Both the position numbers and the translations under genes were made by a program. Of a stretch of 23,216 nucleotides of DNA, positions 22,957 to 23,216 are shown piece after piece (position 1 is the stretch's first letter; every line of letters begins with the position of its first letter). Origin of the DNA: Ruminococcaceae bacterium UBA3753 (GTDB taxonomy: Bacteria > Bacillota > Clostridia > Oscillospirales > Acutalibacteraceae); NCBI GenBank assembly GCA_002372375.1, contig DFGJ01000008.1, forward strand, positions 1 to 23,216, given 5' to 3'. The notes under the pieces were generated by a model. The model saw nothing but the letters and a program-made list of their open reading frames with translations, did not search any database and was not told the DNA's origin.

Positions 22957-23216
22957 GGAAGCGTATCGAAGTGGGGAGCGCACCGAGCGCCGCTTGTAGC
23001 GGAAGCAACGAAGGCGCGCGAGTGGCAGCGGTCGAAATTTGAGCGAGCGAACAGCGAGCAAATCAAATTTCGGGCACCGCAACAGGGACATAACGGCCCG
23101 GCCGCCCCGAAGAAAAAGAGTTGATCTCACAAGTTGAGTTTGACTATATATGGAAGCGTATCGAAGTGGGGAGCCCTGCGAGCGCCGCCGGTGGCGGAGA
23201 AAGCGAGGCGGCAGAA
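22957..23216 (+). repeat. GC-rich structured direct repeats with tRNA-Ser-like 5' segment
   Basis: Two units begin at 22957 and 23152 with GGAAGCGTATCGAAGTGG, which looks like the acceptor, D-stem and D-loop start of a clostridial tRNA-Ser, but neither continues as a normal tRNA. Each goes on with GGGAGC and a GAGCGCCGC stem. In unit 1 CCGCT/AGCGG (22990-23002) and in unit 2 CCGCC/GGCGG (23185-23197) form the same hairpin with a compensating base-pair change. Unit 1 also has GAAATTTGA (23034-23042) paired with TCAAATTTC (23063-23071) inside GCGGT/ACCGC, and CATAACGG (23090-23097), another tRNA-Ser D-arm-like piece. All of this is far richer in GC than the rest of the window. All three frames are mostly open, so a 60-codon frame here (GTG at 22942) is not strong evidence of a protein. 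The second unit is cut by the window edge. Confidence 0.5.

Noticed and set aside
22942..23124. 60-codon frame beginning VTKLFGSVSKWGAHRAP
   Set aside because: All frames are open in this GC-rich stretch, the start lies inside a hairpin, and the second repeat unit conserves stems rather than this frame.

Overview
The window comes from an AT-rich, low-GC Gram-positive genome. An alpha/beta-type small acid-soluble spore protein of the clostridial form points to an endospore-forming member of the Clostridia. HU, ValRS, FolE, a secreted GH25 lysozyme and consensus TTGACA-N17-TATAAT promoters all fit this. Coding density is low: many intergenic stretches run 0.3-1.3 kb and hold degenerate tandem repeats and eroded open frames, so the genome looks to be accumulating decay. 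The species cannot be named from the sequence alone.

Layout: 1-4341 (+) is the 3' part of a very large Lys/Asn-rich protein of unknown function with a long internal duplication. 4845-5582 (-) is a secreted GH25 lysozyme. 6686-8173 (-) is a lipoprotein-type 5'-nucleotidase whose signal peptide is split by a frameshift at a T tract. 8582-11368 (+) is valS. 11369-12539 is gene-poor and carries 130-140 bp direct repeats. 12540-12815 (-) is HU. 13127-13318 (+) is the spore protein, followed by a strong terminator.

13904-20686 is the most interesting block. Two tandemly duplicated genes (-) encode small peptides with a nearly identical 17-residue double-glycine leader and divergent C-terminal parts. 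Each has a perfect sigma-A promoter and the same inverted repeat just downstream of it. Divergent from them (+) lie the two ABC proteins typical of NHLM-type peptide export: a C39 peptidase/permease/ATPase (15451-17640) and a permease/ATPase with the NHLM_ABC2-type N-terminal domain (18500-20686). The inferred job is leader cleavage and secretion of the two peptides. No modification enzyme and no HlyD-type partner is visible. Between the two ABC genes lie an eroded small ORF and tandem copies of the 5' end of the second ABC gene. Behind the block, 21055-21770 holds three degenerate copies of a ~245 bp repeat.

22008-22755 (-) is a short unit, tRNA-Thr(TGT)-tRNA-Tyr(GTA)-folE, under one consensus promoter. 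A second, nearly matching promoter fires the other way into a GC-rich, strongly structured region (22917-23216). That region holds two direct copies of a sequence resembling the 5' part of a clostridial tRNA-Ser, and it runs off the window edge.
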